From Daphnia pulex (Eukaryota; Arthropoda; Branchiopoda; Diplostraca; Daphniidae): a stretch of DNA of 64,000 bases. The translations under genes were made by a program, and so were the position numbers. A model generated the notes under the pieces. The model did not search any database. It worked only from the letters and a program-made list of their open reading frames with translations, and was not told the origin of the DNA. Of the stretch, positions 39,282-51,621 are shown piece by piece. The stretch's first letter is position 1. Each line of letters starts with the position of its first letter. The stretch is from assembly GCF_021134715.1 (NCBI RefSeq), contig NC_060020.1:5084001-5148000 (forward strand), in the 5' to 3' direction.

Positions 39282-42200
39282 CTGCAATAAGAAAAACCGA
39301 AGCAAAATATTAGAGACGCCGCGATCTGCAATGGTGTCGGGTCCAACCCGAATTCCGGCCATTCCAGCCGTTTCATGGAGAAATTAACGTTGCAACATAA
39401 CGGCAAATTCGTTCAGTTAGCGCAACTATCCCGTTACGCTTTCGCAAACGCACGCAATGAATCATGCCCTGAAGAGTACGGTACCTCGGTGGAATAATAA
39501 AAAATTAACGAAAGAAACGAGAACCCACACGCCCCGAATATTATCGATTGTTTCTCAAGCGCGGGCACGTCGAGACGGCGCGCCATTGCCAAGAGAGATA
39601 TTCTTTCGACCGAATCTTGATTATTACCCAAAGAATAAACAGCAACTTGTGAGATAATAAAAGAATAGGGCATCTCCGTTCGGGAAACGACAGACACACA
39701 CACACACGTGAAAAAGAAAAACATGGCAAGATCAAAGAGGAGGAGCTGGAGCCTCAGAGGAAAGGGGGGCGTGACGTCGCTTCACACGTCAGCTAACGCC
39801 AGAGGGCAACAGGTCATCGCTACGCCCCAGGTAAGACGCAACGTGTTACACGCTCCGAGACCCAACCTAGCCCACATTCCAATCTTTTTTAACCTTTTGC
39901 TTCCTCAACTAAAATTACCCGATACATTCTTAGAAAGTTTCCTTGATTCGACCAAATCGAGTTGGCCACGGTCAAATGTTAAGCAGGAATTAAAATATAA
40001 GAGACCCGATCACCTTGTCGATTTCATTGGCCACCGGAGCGATCGGATGGGTTACGGCCGATTCGAGCGGATCGTGCGGAAGAGCAGAATGGGCGTTGCC
40101 CATGTTTTGGTTTTTTTTTAAATTAAGATTTGGTGGTGCAATGTGTGCAAAATAAAATGTAAAAGAGTTTTTTGTTGGATATTTTGTAGATGAACGAAAA
40201 ACTAGATGTGCATCAAGATCCGTGCGAATTAAATTCGTGCGTCGTCACACGGCCGGTTTCCATTACGCCGGCACCGGCGACCCGTAAAGTCAGAAAATAA
40301 GAGATATCCGCCCAGTTGCCATTCCGGTAAAACAGAAAGACGAGCAAATATTTCCGTCTTATTTCTTTGGGTTGCACAAACGATTCCGCACGTGCAAACA
40401 CACGTCACACACAGTAGTCACAATCTAGTTCACTCTTAAAAAAGATCACACTCGGCCGTAAAACACAGAAACGAAATGGCGTAAAACGGACGCAAAACGT
40501 CTGTCCAGTTGAATCACGTCGGGAGGGAAATCGATGAGAACGACCGCGAAGCTGCTGGAGGAGCAGACTATAACAACAAGCGAACGTTCCCCAGCAAGGC
40601 GGACCATCAAAATGGCGCCCGTGACGTGAGAAACCCAAGCAAACTACTGCCAAAGAGTGGAATGTAGTCCCGACCAGGTATATAGACGCATGCGACCGTG
40701 GTTGGCTCCCTTCGTGTTGCCATAGGTATGTAACATGAGGCTTTGGCCTTCATGCTTGTTCAGCTCGAGGCCATCTTTGAACTCCCTCCTTCTTTTCTGT
40801 CTTTTCTTCTACCTTTTTACTGACTTATTTCTCTCTTCTTTCCAGCTAGACAAAAAAGGTAGCAGCCGATTCCTACAGTCTCGGGGTTAGCATCGAAAAT
40901 AATAATAACAAGAGATGGGCTTCATCGAAATTGTTTTTTCCCGATGATGGCATCTATGGTGACGGATCACATCTCGTACGGGGGTTATTGCATACATGAA
41001 TATGAATGGACCCGCAACAGAGGAGGTGAACGAACCACATGAGAGAGCCCTACGTCGTTGAAGGACACTTTGCTTTTATCAGTTAGTCCTGTGATACGTC
41101 CGGCAAACATCAACGTGATGTGGCCATCACTTTCTCTTTCATGTCATAGAAACCAACACGATATCAATGCAGGGCAAGGTAGATTACGTTCATGATTTAC
41201 CTTTGTTCAAAGCCAGCCAAGGGTCGAATCAATAAATGAAGTTACCTCGTCTGCAAATGATATATCGATAAGCATGTCAGCAGACGGTTAGAGGACAAGG
41301 GTTGCTTAATAATCTACTGATAATAAATATACTACTACTAGCTGCAGCACACACACACACAATCTTCAAAGTGGGAAAAGCAACCAAATTGGTTAGTTTC
41401 TTGGCCTTGCGGTTGCACTGACCCTGGATCAACAATGCCCTATGGCGAAAAAGGCCGACTCTTTCACTCATCGTCAAAAAAAAGAAAAAATAAAACCGTA
41501 AACGTATATGAGAGACAAGGAGAGAAAAAGAAACGGTAATGGCTTCGTGGAAAGAATGTCAACGTGTATACGTAATGGCGTGAGAGTCTGAGAGAGACCT
41601 AGTGAAGTTGCTACACGGCCTGTGTGATGAAAGTCTCTTATCGATCCGGCTCACAGGCACATCTCACATCAGGGTTGTTGATAATGAAACTGATTTCTCT
41701 TTTAGCTTCTACCAACGTTTGATCGGTTCACCGACACCAAAAAATCTCAAGAGGGGTGAAATGGCCACACGCAACGTTTCTCATCAGATTTTACGAAAAT
41801 GTGATTGTCGATGAGAATTTTCCCATCGAAAAACGATAATATCAAATAGGCTGGAAAAAACAATCTACAAAAGGTATGTACAAACGTAAAGGGGAGAGAA
41901 CAAATGCCGTCGGTTTCACTTGATGCTGTAGACCTCTGGGCAGAGAGAAAACCAACCAAGACTGCCTTGAATGAGAAACTGAAAACAAGCCCCGACGAAA
42001 AGCCTGTCAACACACACCAAAACAGAATCGGCCAAACTTACCGGCCTCGCGATGAACTGGACGATCTCAATGAAAACAATACGTTCACAAACTAACTAAT
42101 CACACCACTCCCACCGCTTTAGCAATACTCTCAGAGCACTTCGGTTTAAGAAACCGTTTTGACTGCAACTGCATCTCTCTCAGTGTGCCACCACAAAAAA

Positions 42201-42529
42201 AAATCATTTAAGATTCATCAGACTGCCATCTGGTGTTGATAGTGTGCACAAGCCTTTATTAAAAATTTAGGGCGCGTCGTGAACGCCATCTGCTGGTTTT
42301 CTGTGGTACCTCAATGAATATACGATTTGATCATGGCTTTTAGATTCGGCTTCATTTGGTCGTCGTTTACTCGCTTCACCCGTTTGGTTCTCTAACAAAC
42401 TTGTTTTGCTATCGTGTTTCTTTCAAGGCAGTTTTAAATTAACGTAAAACTTCATCGTGTTTTACTTGGACGCGTCTATTTTGTCTATTGATTTGAAACA
42501 CCCTTTTGATTGTGTGATTATTCTTTAGA
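39282..42529. promoter_or_regulatory. Upstream region shared by numb and SF3B2
   Basis: Divergent interval. It probably holds 5' exons and promoter(s) of numb (GC-richer DNA near 40400-40640) and the SF3B2 promoter near 42300-42500. CTCF-like sites lie at 42223-42238 (ctgccatctggtgttg) and 42283-42298 (acgccatctgctggtt). An (AC)n run lies at about 41349-41361. No other gene supported. Confidence 0.5.
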
Positions 42530-42557
42530 AACAGAAAGTTATTTAGTTGAATTTGAC

Positions 42558-45094
42558 ATGGATCATCACATGCCGCCCGGCTACGGCCAGGAGAATTACA
42601 TGTATGGAGATCCTTCAAGGTCCTTCCAGGGTAATGCTGTCGGTATGTATGGATCAGGTGCTAGACCGATGTCACCTCCTCCAGGTGATGAAGACATTCC
42701 CGCCCATGAACATCTCCCATCAGCACTTGAAGAAGTCCTTGCTTACAAAGAATACCGAGTACGAGAAACGGGCCACTCTGGAGAGGTTGATAACATTAGT
42801 GAGTAACACTTTTATAAATTTTCTAGTCTTCATGAAAGGTTTCGCTTGCAGGAATGAACTTTATTCTTTTCTATTTTTTTTTTAGTTAATGAAATCCCTG
42901 TCAAAACAGTTATAGAAACTGAAGGAACTATTGAAGAGAGGAAAGATGATTTCGGTGGGGAAGAAAACCTTGAAGAAAAAACTAAAACTCAAAGAAATCA
43001 AAAGAAGAAAAAGAAGAAGAAGCGCACTAAGAGACATCAACAGAAAGAAGAAGAAGAAGAAAATGAAAGGAATGATGATGCTGAAGAACCTCCACAAGTG
43101 GATATTGAGTATGTCCAGGAAGAAATCATTTATGACGACAAAAATCCTTTCTACCGACAGTTTGCCAAAATCTTCGAAGCATTTAAAATCATTGATGAAA
43201 AAACTGCAAAGAAAGCTGAAGAAGATGAAGCCAAAAAGAAAGAACTTCAAAGAAGTTTAGAACTTAAGAAGGTCCCCAAGTTTGCAGAAGAGGAAGATTT
43301 GGAGGAGAAAAAGGAAAATGCTGATGATGACAAGCCAAAAGTTTCAAAAAGAAAACTAAAACAACTTACTCGACTAAGTGTGGCCGATTTGAAGCAATGT
43401 GTTGCCAGACCAGACGTCGTAGAGATGCACGACGTTACTGCTAGAGACCCCAAACTGTTAGTTCTTTTGAAAGCAACCAGAAATTCGGTCCCAGTTCCTC
43501 GACATTGGTGTGCGAAGCGCAAGTACTTACAGGTATATTTTACTATGCACAAAGGGTAAACAATTCGTTTTAAACAAATTTTTTTGTACTTTAGGGAAAA
43601 CGTGGAATAGAAAAGCCTCCTTTCAATTTGCCCGATTTCATCAAAAAGACCGGAATCATGGAAATGCGAGCTGCTTTGCAGGAAAAGGAAGAGTCAAAAA
43701 CACTTAAAGCTAAAATGCGTGAGCGTGTTCGACCCAAGATGGGGCGTGTTGATATCGACTATCAAAAGTTGCATGACGCTTTCTTCAAATGGCAAACCAA
43801 ACCCAAGATGACGATTATGGGTGATTTATACTATGAAGGAAAAGAATTTGAAACTCGAATGAAAGACAAAAAACCCGGAGAGTTGTCTGACGAACTGCGA
43901 ACTGCTCTCGGAATGCCTGTTGGTCCTAGTTCAAACAAGTAAGAATCTATTCTTAATTTGACACCGTTTTGTGTTACAGTAGTTAATGTTAATGGCGTTT
44001 TCTTTAAGAATTCCTCCTCCTTGGTTGATTGCCATGCAAAGATATGGTCCACCACCGTCTTACCCTAACTTGAAGATTCCAGGATTGAACGCTCCAATTC
44101 CTGATGGTTCTTCCTTTGGCTACCATGCCGGAGGTTGGGGAAAACCTCCTGTCGATGAATTCGGGCGGCCTCTGTACGGCGATGTTTTTGGATTGACTGG
44201 AATCGCAGGCGATGTAAGAAAATATCTCATACTCTGTGTATAACAAATTCTATTAACCACGAATACTTTTGCCTCTTTTTCAGACAATTTTACTCGACGA
44301 AGAAGTTGATCGTACCTTGTGGGGTGAACTTGAATCGGAAGAAGAGGAGGAGGAAGTTGAGGAGAGTGAAGAGGAAGAAGGAGAGGACGAAGAAGGCGCC
44401 ATTGATCAATCAGGTCTGGTTACTCCTGCAGAAGGACTTGCTACTCCTTCGGGATTCTCATCTGTACCTGCTGGTCTGGAAACACCAGATATGATTGAGC
44501 TACGAAAGAAAAAGATTGAAGCAGAGATGGAGAGGTATGTAACCAGTGTCAACTACTATACAACTGCTACTTTACATTTTTAATTATTCCTATTTTCACT
44601 CTTATTTAGTAACGAAACGCCTCAGCTGTATACCGTCCTTCCAGAAAAGCGAACGGACAGAATCGGTCAAGCGATGATGGGATCTACCCATGTATATGAT
44701 ATCGCTTCAGCTACGACCACTCAGAAGAGTAAGATTTGTCATTTTTTAGTTAATTTGTTGTTATTATGATTTTTCAATTAAATTTTTCATAGGTAGTGGT
44801 GGTGTGGAACTTAGTTTGGATCCCTCCGAGTTGGAAGGTTTGGACTCTGAATCAATGGCCGCTCGTTATGAACAAACATTGCGGGAGCAACAAGGCAACT
44901 TGGCTAAGGAAGATTTCAGTGACATGGTGGCTGAACATGCCGCCAAGCAGAAGGTAAGTCGTAAATCCAAATCAGTGATTATTAACTTGATTAATAAAAT
45001 GTTTTCGTAATTGCAAAAACAGAGCAAGAGAAAGAGACAACAACAACAGACGGACACTAAACAGGCCAAGAAATACAAAGAGTTCAAATTTTAA
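42558..45094 (+). CDS. SF3B2: Splicing factor 3B subunit 2 (SAP145)
   Basis: U2 snRNP SF3b component that contacts pre-mRNA near the branch point; nuclear. Exons 42558-42798, 42886-43532, 43595-43938, 44009-44213, 44284-44534, 44610-44728, 44793-44953, 45023-45094 give 679 residues with consistent phases. Lys/Glu-rich N-terminal third (KKKKKKKRTKRHQQ), then the DUF382 core (LKATRNSVPVPRHWCAKRKYL, KPPFNLPDFIKKTGI). Next is the PSP domain (PPPWLIAMQRYGPPPSYPNL, GYHAGGWGKPPVDEFGRPLY), then an acidic patch and a C-terminus ending KKYKEFKF. Shorter than human (about 895), mainly at the N-terminus: no SAP domain is seen. The first coding exon is open upstream to an acceptor at about 42528, so a longer N-terminus is possible. 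Convergent with the bHLH gene. Confidence 0.95.
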
Positions 45095-45140
45095 CATCCC
45101 TTTTGAAGCATTAAAAATCTTGTAATACACGCTCCGTTGT

Positions 45141-45146
45141 AATAAA
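45141..45146 (+). terminator. SF3B2 poly(A) signal
   Basis: AATAAA, 47 bases after the SF3B2 stop. The convergent bHLH gene has a minus-strand AATAAA near 45282-45287, about 185 bases past its own stop, so the two 3' ends nearly touch. Confidence 0.6.
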
Positions 45147-45470
45147 CAATTTGTTCTTAATTGTGTTTTTGAAACTATTTTTATTAGATACCGCCACATA
45201 TCTCCTCCACACACAAAAGAAGAAATTCCGGTACAGCATGTTTGTATTAACTATATAGCATTAAACTACAGAATAGGTTATTTTATTTCCTTATTATGTT
45301 TGGTATGTTGCAACAGAATCGTCAAGAATTGCAGCAGTCATCGTGCTTTTGGAAGGTAAAAAAACGAAACACATGCTGATGGAAAGTCGTATAAAATATT
45401 ATTAGCCAGTATTGCACTCTAACCTTGATTTCGTCTAATGACTAGTATTATAACAGGTTGCACAAGGTAT

Positions 45471-47375
45471 CTAATTTGACTGATGATTCCAATTCAACGG
45501 CGAAGTTTCCTCGTATGAGCAAGAAAATTGGGCTGCTCCTATGGCCGAATGCTTGAACGGTTGATCAACATCCTGCATGCTAACGATCCCAGATCCTGAG
45601 GCACCCAAATCAACGTTCTGATGTTGACTGTGTCTTAATAACAAAGATGAGAAATCGTAACTACTGCTTGTTGTAGGACGGATATCGCTCGATGTTGAAG
45701 CTCCATTAGAAGAAGTAGATAACAACCCCATAGAACGCCAGGATGGTAAGGGATCCAGAGAAAAGTTGGTTGCTTCAAAATCAACTGTACTACCAGGAGG
45801 AGACGCCAATAAGAATTGCAAATGACGAATGTATTTGATAGCCAACCTGAAAAAAAAGGAAAAAGGTTAATCCAGGTTTTAAGCGAATGTTTATTGCTCA
45901 TAAACGATTAAGCCAAAACAACCTGAGGGATTCGATTTTCGACAATTTTTTCCCTGGTGGTTTGATGTACGGTAATTTTTCACGTAGAGAATCGAATGCT
46001 CGATTCATATCTCGCATACGCGTCCGTTCCCGATCGCATGCCGATTTCTTGTAATCTAATAGCAAAATGAAAAATAATTTAATAGCTTGAATTTATTTAG
46101 ACTATAGACGATGGGCCTTCAGACCTTTTTCATACTGAGCTCTGCTGCTATTGGAACCTCTCCAACAACGACTGGGATTTGGATAACGCTCAATGCTGAC
46201 GGCATGTTGAAGTAGTTCTTCATTTTCAAAATCTGCTGCCATGAAAACGTCTCCTTCTTGCACTTGACCCAATCTGAGTCCAGTTGATCCTGGCATGCTG
46301 GTACGATCCGCTATAACGCTCCCGCGGGCTGAACAGCCTTCTGGAACCCAAATTCGTCGATTATTGGTATCTAGGTGGTAAAGCGGGTTAGATCCAGGTA
46401 TCGACAAAGATTTGAACGGATCTTCCATCAACATGAACGACGGGTGAGAATATTCCAAATGGGTGTTTTCTGTTGACATCATTGGAAAATGGCATGGTGA
46501 GCCAAGTTGCTGATGAGACGATGGAAGACCAAAATGAGCTTGAGCTTCTTCGTGAGCGTTGGACATCCAACACGACGGGTTGAAATTGAGCATGTTTGGG
46601 ATAAGAGTTAGACTGTTAGCGCTTTCACCGGAGGTGTCCGGCACCTCACCATCGTAATGGGTGATGGTGGGCAGATTACAAGAGGCCAAAGTCACGTAAC
46701 GTGTTGGTGATTGATGTTGGTCATCGAGATATGAATTTTCCAATTCTTCTTTATCTTCTATTAGAGATCCATTCTTGAAAAGTTCATTGTCTTCATTTAC
46801 TTCCACGAAGTTAGAAGGCGGTTCCAACAAAAGATCTTTCCGAAGTTCCAAATTTCCTCTCGATTCCCTTTCGTCCTCTCTAAAAATAGCATCAGGTTTA
46901 AAGACGATGACACTGGTTTCTTTAATTTCATTAATAGAGTCCTCCGGAGACTGTGTCACTGATTGATCATAGTTGATTTCGTCCAGAACAGAAGATGGCA
47001 TCGTCAAATCCTCTGCCTAATCAAAATTAATATTTTACATTGATGAAGTCTCTCACACACACGATTTTAATGCCATACCGTATCTGAATGAAAAATTGGT
47101 ACCTCCACAACTTGACCATCTTTATGAAGCTCGATATTGAAATGCTCAGAAACTTGTCCGCTGGGAATCTGAATAACGCTTCCAGCCGATGCTGGAATCC
47201 AGTGAATTACCTCCACGGCTCCTTCTCGTTCTGTAGTCTTTGATGTGGAGACACCGTCGGTTTGACTATCTTCTGACAATGAATTACATTCCGCTCTCGT
47301 ATCAACGATTTTCTTCTCTTTCTTTTTTCCTTGCATTTTCCGCGGTGAAGAACGATTCTTTTGGTAGCGAGGCAT
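45471..47375 (-). CDS. bHLH transcription factor, sage/Mesp-like
   Basis: Nuclear DNA-binding regulator. Exons 47375-47079, 47016-46125, 46055-45923, 45846-45471 join in phase to 565 residues. The first 400 residues are acidic/Ser-rich with no domain I know. The bHLH lies at about residues 400-455. Its basic region is [20 protein letters not shown], carrying E and R at E-box contact positions. The loop is [14 protein letters not shown] and helix 2 is [16 protein letters not shown]. The [14 protein letters not shown] basic region resembles Drosophila sage (salivary-gland bHLH) from memory; Mesp/mesogenin is the next nearest. The start is the ATG at 47375 ([13 protein letters not shown]); an upstream in-frame TTG was ignored. 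The very long N-terminal extension is unusual for this group. Confidence 0.85.
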
Positions 47376-50300
47376 TTTGGTGGTTAGTTCCAACTATACT
47401 GACCTCAAGGGCCTTTCAGTAATATCAGTTCCTACTTTTATTCCAGAAATATTGTAGAATTCCGAATAAACAGCCTAAAAATGAATATTTTATTCTGAAG
47501 TAATCGAGTAAACCTATTTAAGTTGAAAAGCAATATTACGTCATGATGATCTACCTGCTAAATGTATCTCCAACCGTGCGCTCTGTCGCTTTCTGTGCGA
47601 CTGTTGCATAGCAGGTAGCGACAATGACTGTTTTCAAAGTTCTATCATTTCCCCCTCTCTCCCTGAATAATAGTGGAATATTGTCTGTTTTCACAGGTTT
47701 TCTAGAAACGTTTTTCTTTTATAATAAATTTATAAATAAGTAGCGAGATGGGGGTATTAAAGACGATAGCCTCATCACTTTATTACAAAAATGTCAGTAA
47801 ACTTAAAGAAAAAGTATGTCATATTATTTTGCGCACAAAATTTGTATAACACATCCTGTAATCTGTCAGTCTATCAGTGATCAATACGGAATACAATATT
47901 ATCATAAAAATATACCCCCATATTTAAAAAAAAATTCCGTCAAGAAATTATTTTTCAAAATCTACGTATTTGCGGCTATATCAACCCATGTTGAGATTGG
48001 CTTGTATAGGTTCCTGTTATGGGAATATGTGATGCAGCAGACCACGGTAGACTAACACCTGTGCAAAGTGAGGTTGAATCGACACATGTGGCACGCGTCG
48101 TCATCATCGCAAGTAAAACACAGGTGGACAGGTGGTCCTTAGTCAGTTCCCCTTTTTTTTCGAAAGAGCGGAAACTCAGAAAGAAACAATTGGACTGCAA
48201 AACATTATGGCAGCAAGCCGTTCGTGCCCTACATTTCACGGAAAAAATAAAGGGTAAAACTTTAATGAGAATTCCAAAGGCAAACAGCTCCCGATCCAGG
48301 GTGAAGTAATTCTTTAAAACTTTTTAAAAAGCTAATGACAAACAAATTAGTAATGCGCAAATTACAAAGTGTTTGCAGTGTATATAAAATGTCATTAAAA
48401 ACACTGCATTAAAAAGCACAATAAAAATTGATTTGAATGGATTTAAATGTAGGATTTAATCAATATTTAGCCTTACTGAAATGCCAAAATTGGACGGTTA
48501 ATTCCAGTATTCGTGGAAAAAAATTTTAACTAACGTTATTGACGGTTAAACATAGGCTACACAAGCGTGTAAACCGTTAACGGTTTAGTAAATTTTTATT
48601 CAAATCCCCACCCTAGATGGCGAAAACGTCGAGTACCCCCCCATCTTGCGGCAAAATTTGTCGTCTGATTACTGATTAGTACCTTCTTAATAAAAATGGC
48701 GACCAGTCCGACCGCGTTACAGAGCAGTTACGACCTACGATCAGTTGGAACCTGCGACTGCGAGTGACTGACAATTCCTGCCTTTTACGAAAAGTTTTCG
48801 TCACTCACGAATATTCGTCGAAAACAGCCTACAGCAGTAGATTGTTGTCGGTGAGAAGGTAACTCAGTTCCCAGGTTTCTCCGGTTTATTTAAGTAGTTA
48901 AGAAATGTAGAATCGCGAAGAGTTTTTAAAAAATTAAAGACGTGTAGGAATGAAAATCTTGCAATAAGGTAGAGAAATCAGTTTTTGCGGTGAAGTAATA
49001 ATTGTAGAGAAAAGAAAGAAATACTTTTACGAAGTGGTATTGCAAAACGTGAACGTACGAAATCAGCCAGAGGTAAATGGGCTTGCAGGAATATAGTTCA
49101 CATTTTGAGTACTTCTTTGAGATCATTTTTCTGTGATGTATCATGGTATGTATCATAACCATTAAAATATAATGTTTCAAGTAGATTGTCATTCAAAATA
49201 GCTAGGTGGATGAATACATCCAATTAATGATATATCCAATTACAACACACACAGTAAACCTTTCCTGAGCAAGTCAGAAAACATTGTCGTGGCGGTCCTG
49301 ACAGAGAGAAATCCTAGCGATATACTATTTGATTTGTATTAAATTAGTTCCAATATTTCATTTTTGGTTCTTTTCCATCTAGAGTTAAGTTAATATTTTA
49401 CACTACTTGTGGTTTACCACTAACTAAAGCCTAGGTTTGCAAATTAGTTTCTAGTTCTTGTTTTCAATGTTAATTATGAAGCTGCTAAAATAATGGTTTC
49501 TTTGATTCTTTTAAGCTTCCCAACCTACCACATTTGTTTTTGTTTTAATTGGAGTAGTGGAGTAGCAGTCGTGAAGTGAGAAAGCAGAAAGGGAAACAGG
49601 TATTGCTTTTTTAATCTTCTTGTGTCTCTTTTCAATGCTACAATTCTGATATTTTTTATATTTTATGTGTAATATTTGGTTAGTTATAACTGTGTTTTGT
49701 GAGAGCTGTTTCTTTTAGTCTAGAGGAAAGAGCACTGGCATTCTTTGAGAGAACACTAGTTCTATACAAAACAAGTCATTTAGAAATTAGAATAAAGTAG
49801 GTTTTGTGTTGGAATTTATTTGGATAGTTAATGAGTAATGCGGGTCGTAGGCTGCCAAAATCAAACTTTTCTTCTGTAGGAATTTCTCCCAGATATTAAG
49901 TAGAGTTATGTTTTATTTGTTCCACCTTCTGACCTCCACTCACAATTCCACCAAGTTTTAGCATACAAAAGAATAATTACAATGACAATTTGCTGATTTT
50001 TTTTCTGATTTTTGAATATGGCTTTATGAAGATTTTGCGGTACCAGGCTCAGGAAAAAAGAAACCGTAGAAGTCACTTGTCGCTCAAGTTCTCCATTATC
50101 TAACCTTTAACCACCAATTGCGTAAAGCACTAGGTAATAAGAAAAATTTTTTATTTCTTTTTCGTTTCCATTTCTCATTAGCATTATATTATCTTCAACA
50201 GATTTTGAAACACAAACGCGATGCAATTTTTCTTTACGGTGAATGAGTTAGACCGTATCACGAAGTCAAGCATCTAGCCCGATGTTCAAGATTTTCATTA

Positions 50301-50460
50301 GGGCCTCAAGAATAACTCACCGGCTTGGATATATTGTCTTCCGTCAAGAAAGTTGTCTAGCCTTTAGCTAGATCTTAATACAAACCTTAGTCTTACACTC
50401 TACTGATTATAAAAGGTATGGGATCATTCTTTACCATTTCACTTTCCTTCCCAAGCGAGA
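47376..50460. other. Gene-poor region, possible non-coding 5' exons
   Basis: No open frame with family resemblance. A CTCF-like site (48608-48622, ccaccctagatggcg) lies just upstream of a GC-richer stretch at 48690-48860 that ends at a donor-like GTAACT. A second exon-like stretch at about 49560-49600 ends CAG|GTATTG. These could be untranslated exons of an unmapped plus-strand transcript. Otherwise AT-rich filler. Confidence 0.4.
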
Positions 50461-50650
50461 GCCTTATCAATATTCTTTAGCCCAGACAAATAAGAGATCC
50501 CCCAATTAATTATTCTCTTGTTGTATCGGCTCGCAGAATTTCTAGTTCTGGAAGACCTTCTGGGAGACTTTCGCAACCCGTCCGTTATGGATTGCAAACT
50601 GGGAGTGCGCACTTATCTCGAAGACGAGTTGGCAAAAGCCAAACTCAAAC
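50461..50650 (+). pseudogene. Stray copy of one IP3K exon with its upstream intron
   Basis: 190 bases nearly identical to the reverse complement of 4939-4749. It comprises the intron, acceptor and most of the exon encoding [20 protein letters not shown] and [17 protein letters not shown]. One base is lost from a C-run (five C against six). The copy starts just past the position where the source intron has its GTAATG donor, and stops inside the exon at ...AAACTCAAAC, so it lacks both neighbours. It cannot make a kinase. The near-identity argues for recent duplication or gene conversion. Confidence 0.92.
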
Positions 50651-50885
50651 GGAGTAACTTTTTGTCATGGAAATTTTTCCTCCGGATTTCAGGTGCAGAC
50701 TGGAAAAAAAAGAAACTTCGCGACAGATGGAGAAAATGAAAAACGATCACGAGGAAGCGATCTTAACAGCCGTTCGCGATGCTCTAAAGCCGGTCGATAG
50801 CGAATTAAGAGTCCCTCCATAAAGATCGTGAAGCCTATCTTCTCCTTCAAAAGGAGTATGCGGATCACCAAACCTCACAAAACCA

Positions 50886-51621
50886 ATCACCAAACAACTG
50901 CATCCTTTGGTTCAAGCCGAGTCCTCTGTTATCGTCAATGTCCTTTACCGACCGGAATACCTTTTCCAGCCTGGCACGGAAGCACGGAAGAAGTGTGATA
51001 ATGGCGGATTCATTCGCAGGTAAATTCGATTTGTACTTATGTTAACCATTGATCTAACTTGGAATTTCTTTTTTATTGAAGGTTGATTAAACACACTGAA
51101 CGATTGCTGGAGGACAAGGAGGAAAAACTTTGCATCCAAGTTCTCAACACTTTACGTCACATGATGAATTTCGATGGTGGGAATGGCGAAAAGGTAATCA
51201 ACTAATCATTCTATAAAAATTTAAAGCAATAAAATTACCTTAATGCATCAATTATTTTCAGGGAGACGCATTGAGAAAGAATCTTTGAGTTCGCTACTTT
51301 GCCAAACTAGCCTCTCATAGTTCTAAAAAGGCCGAGTTCAATGGCGGAAGCGGAATCTACCGCTGGAATTCATTCAACATTATCTGGTGGTACTGGTGGT
51401 GGAGGAGGCGGTGTCGGACAATCTTCATCGCTGACAACCCACGGACCTCGAGAGCGTCTCCTGTCGCGAGGTGAAATGTGTTTCCACGAGGTGCAAGTGT
51501 ACCTGTACTGAGCAGGCGCCTCTGATTTGATGGCCATATTGGTCATGAAGTCGTCGTTATCGCCATCGTTTTCATGGAAGCGGTCCAGTTGGGGATCGCC
51601 CTGTTGGAAGGCGACCACCCC
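50886..51621 (+). pseudogene. Decayed IP3-receptor (ITPR) exon cluster
   Basis: Three exon-like pieces with introns kept. 50886-51019 contains PLVQAESSVIVNVLYRPEYL and ARKKCDNGGFIR. 51082-51193 contains [19 protein letters not shown] and [18 protein letters not shown]. 51262-51621 contains GDALRKNL, then LSRGEMCFHEVQVYL, and in another frame VQLGIALLEGDHP. These match the central region of inositol trisphosphate receptors as I remember it. Damage: in-frame TGA at 51286-51288, a frame change before 51340, a TGA after EVQVYLY and another frame change near 51560. A good donor follows 51621. Introns present, so not a retrocopy. The upstream piece (about 50690-50885) also looks exon-like but is unassigned. 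Confidence 0.8.

Noticed and set aside
42882-43250. Phe-rich minus-strand open frame, membrane-like
   Set aside because: Antisense of the Lys/Glu-rich exon of SF3B2; AAG/GAA codons read backwards give Phe/Leu.
50518-50739. Second functional IP3 kinase gene
   Set aside because: Only part of one exon is present, with no neighbouring kinase exons.
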